From NCBI RefSeq assembly GCF_000236685.1, contig NC_016633.1, forward strand, positions 930,001-994,000: 64,000 nt of DNA, given 5' to 3'. The stretch comes from Sphaerochaeta pleomorpha str. Grapes (GTDB taxonomy: Bacteria > Spirochaetota > Spirochaetia > Sphaerochaetales > Sphaerochaetaceae). A model generated the notes under the pieces. The model was not told where the DNA came from. It worked only from the letters and a program-made list of their open reading frames with translations, and ran no database searches. Positions 62,156-64,000 of this stretch are shown in pieces; position 1 is the stretch's first letter, and the number at the start of each line of letters is the position of its first letter. The translations under genes and the position numbers were made by a program.

Positions 62156-63094
62156 ATGGAAAAAAAACCTCTGTTCGATACAATCGTAACACTCATACTG
62201 GTTGCCATCTGCATCATCCTGGCAGCAATCATTGCCAATAACCTGCTTGGAAATGGCACTGAATCAAAGCAAATGCCAATGCAACGTACAGAACAACAGC
62301 AAAGTTCGGTGAATGTATCAGTGGAACCGGTTAAAACCGGTATGTTTACGAAAACCACCACAATTGGGGCAGAACTGCAAAACAGCAGGGAAACCGTATC
62401 GCTCACCAGCTCCCTGGTAGGCGGGAAACTAACCTCCCTCACCATTAAGGAGGGCGATAGCGTACAAGCCGGGGATAGCATAGGGACCGTCGATCCCTCC
62501 ACCCCTGGAAACCAATACAAGGAAACGTCCATTACCGCACCTGTGGGGGGAATTGTATATTCTGTAGATTCCTATGTAGGGGAACAGATTACCACCAATA
62601 CAGTGCTTGCAACCCTTGGACAGGGAGGAGACCTCGAAATAATTGCCTACCTGCCCGAACGGTTCCTTTCCACTGTCGAAATAGGAAGCAAGGCAACCTT
62701 TACCACGGCGGCCTGGCCTGAAGAATCGGCAGAGGCAACGGTAAAAATGATAAGCCCCAGTATCAATACAAGCAACAGGACCTTCACCGTCACCCTTTCT
62801 GTTGACAAGAGCGACCCCCGGTTCAAAGAAGGTATGTATGTCAAGCTGAATCTCATAACCGAGGAAATCGATAATTGCCTTACCATACCTACCGATGCAA
62901 TCACTACCTACCTTGGCAATCCTGTGGTTTTCATTGCCCAGGACGGGAAGGCGAAACGTATCGATGTAACAACCTCAAGTTCCGATGGCAACAGGAGTGT
63001 CGTAACCTCTGGCTTGAACGGGGATGAACAAGTAATTGTTGCAGGGTCTGTCGTTGACGGTTCTTCAATCAAGATTATCGAGGAGCAAGTATGA
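62156..63094 (+). CDS. RND efflux periplasmic adaptor (membrane fusion protein)
   Basis: The 312-residue protein has an N-terminal membrane anchor (about 8-31), a lipoyl-like domain (VGGKLTSLTIKEGDSVQAGDSIGTVD in two parts near 85-110 and ITAPVGGIVYSVDSYVGEQI), and beta-barrel and membrane-proximal domains. The usual long alpha-hairpin is almost absent, which is a short variant. AGGAG lies 6 nt upstream. It overlaps the RND gene by 4 nt. Confidence 0.91.
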   Translation: MEKKPLFDTIVTLILVAICIILAAIIANNLLGNGTESKQMPMQRTEQQQSSVNVSVEPVKTGMFTKTTTIGAELQNSRETVSLTSSLVGGKLTSLTIKEGDSVQAGDSIGTVDPSTPGNQYKETSITAPVGGIVYSVDSYVGEQITTNTVLATLGQGGDLEIIAYLPERFLSTVEIGSKATFTTAAWPEESAEATVKMISPSINTSNRTFTVTLSVDKSDPRFKEGMYVKLNLITEEIDNCLTIPTDAITTYLGNPVVFIAQDGKAKRIDVTTSSSDGNRSVVTSGLNGDEQVIVAGSVVDGSSIKIIEEQV

Positions 63095-64000
63095 AACTGA
63101 GCGAATTGTCCGTAAGGCGCCCTGTACTCATCACTATGGTATATGTCCTGCTTCTGGTAATTGCTGCGTTATTTGTGACAAACCTGGACATTGCCCTCTA
63201 CCCAACCGTAGAGAGGCCGGTTCTCTCGGTCATGGTCGATTGCAATGACGCAGGGCCCGAAGAAGTAGAGCTACAAGTTTCCAAAGTATTGGAAAATTCC
63301 CTGGGTTCGTTGGAAAACCTCAACACAATCTCCTCGAAGTCTTCTTCTGGAAGGTCACAGATTACGTTGGAGTTCAACTATGGCACTGATCTCGACGAGG
63401 CATCTGATTCTATTACTTCCCTGCTGAGTAGAGTTTCCGGAAAACTCCCCGACTGGGCCGACACCCCTGAGATTATGCGTTTCAATTTGTCCTCCTCGTC
63501 TTTCATGAAACTGGTTATCAGTGGATCACCAGATGAGGATGCCTTGAAGTCAATTGCTGAAGACACCGTCACCCCATTGCTTTTGCGCGTAAATGGAGTT
63601 GCCTCGGTTGATGTTGCCGGTACGGGCACAAAGCAATATACAGTCAAAGTCGACCCTATCAGGCTCGCGTCCTATGACCTTACCCTCAACCAGGTCAAGG
63701 CTGCCCTCGCTTCTCGCAACAGCCAGGGGACAGACGGAACCATCACCCAAAACAATATCGACTATTCTGTTTCATTTGATGAACGCTTCCTCTCTGTTTC
63801 AGATATCGAGGATACGGTAGTAGCGACCATCGACAATGTTCCCATACAGGTCAAAGACATCGGAAAGCTCCAGATTGACACCTCCACCACGTTCGAGGAA
63901 CGATACCTTGACGGGTCTTCAGTCGTCACCCTCTCATTAACCGGGGAGAGCGACAGTAATGAGGCTACCGTAGGCAAAGCCGTACGAGCCCAGCTTTCTT
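63091..64000 (+). CDS. RND-family efflux permease (3' end beyond window)
   Basis: The 303 visible residues match the N-terminal third of AcrB/HAE-type RND pumps. They show MKLSELSVRRPVLITMVY, the first membrane helix, LYPTVERPVLSVMVDC with the conserved porter-loop entry, and the porter PN1/PN2 region with VDVAGTGTKQYTVKVDPIRLASYDL. ATG 63091 has GAGGAG 5 nt upstream and overlaps the adaptor stop. With TolC and the adaptor it forms a tripartite pump; the substrate is unknown. Confidence 0.93.
   Translation, partial: MKLSELSVRRPVLITMVYVLLLVIAALFVTNLDIALYPTVERPVLSVMVDCNDAGPEEVELQVSKVLENSLGSLENLNTISSKSSSGRSQITLEFNYGTDLDEASDSITSLLSRVSGKLPDWADTPEIMRFNLSSSSFMKLVISGSPDEDALKSIAEDTVTPLLLRVNGVASVDVAGTGTKQYTVKVDPIRLASYDLTLNQVKAALASRNSQGTDGTITQNNIDYSVSFDERFLSVSDIEDTVVATIDNVPIQVKDIGKLQIDTSTTFEERYLDGSSVVTLSLTGESDSNEATVGKAVRAQLS

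Noticed and set aside
1-64000. CRISPR arrays, tRNA or rRNA genes, complete transposons
   Set aside because: No regularly spaced direct repeats, no tRNA-like GGTTCGA loops with acceptor stems, no rRNA cores and no intact transposase frames were seen by eye; tRNAscan-SE, Infernal and ISfinder searches would be decisive.

Overview
The window looks like the chromosome of a diderm, anaerobic, amino-acid- and purine-using bacterium. A spirochaete of the Sphaerochaeta type is my best guess, but that is an inference from gene content (TolC-type outer membrane factor, lipobox lipoproteins, TRAP transporter, two molybdenum hydroxylases) and base composition; there is no rRNA or other taxonomic marker. 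Ribosome binding sites are mostly strong AGGAGG-like sites 5-10 nt from the start, which made start choice easy for most genes. No tRNA, rRNA, CRISPR array, complete insertion sequence or prophage was seen.

Layout. 1-1360: 3'-truncated PucR-type regulator (minus). 1.6-2.4 kb: sirtuin-like protein lacking the catalytic histidine. 2.7-7.7 kb: four-gene minus-strand operon (TetR, MFS exporter, FtsX-type permease, ABC ATPase) behind a perfect palindromic operator. 8-18 kb: accessory, defence-flavoured stretch with a CoiA-like nuclease, an Mrr-type type IV restriction enzyme, an XRE regulator, a VWA protein, a macro-domain protein with a helical C-terminal extension, the ghost of an ATPase/DUF4276 pair, and a YhaO/YhaN-like (SbcDC-like) nuclease/ATPase pair. 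18.5 kb: RRM RNA-binding protein. 18.9-25.7 kb: minus-strand operon joining a PotABCD-type ABC transporter to adenine deaminase and a second purine/nucleoside deaminase-like amidohydrolase. 26.2-32.7 kb: complete tryptophan operon trpBAEGDCF. 32.7-39.3 kb (minus): EAL phosphodiesterase, BrnQ, NYN-domain protein, DUF3307 membrane protein and SatD. 39.5-42.9 kb: TetR regulator and a SERCA-like P-type Ca2+ ATPase. 43-43.6 kb: decayed RloA/RloB pair. 43.8-50.4 kb: xanthine-dehydrogenase-type operon (fused Fe-S/Mo enzyme, MocA-like cytidylyltransferase, then Mo, Fe-S and FAD subunits). 50.5-51.3 kb: DUF3494 ice-binding-like lipoprotein. 52.2-54.1 kb: nagB and nagA, divergent from a LacI regulator followed by a DctPQM TRAP transporter (54.4-58.5 kb). 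58.7-60.7 kb: deoxyinosine DNA glycosylase and an FAD-dependent oxidoreductase. 60.9-64 kb: TolC/MFP/RND efflux operon, cut by the window end.

How parts connect. A purine theme recurs: a PucR regulator, an adenine deaminase operon with its own transporter, and two molybdenum hydroxylases of the xanthine dehydrogenase family with a cofactor-maturation gene. Together they suggest adenine to hypoxanthine to xanthine catabolism. The second theme is gene turnover in defence loci: two independent ATPase plus small-partner systems (DUF4276 and RloB types) survive only as fragments, about 30 kb apart, while restriction-type nucleases remain intact.
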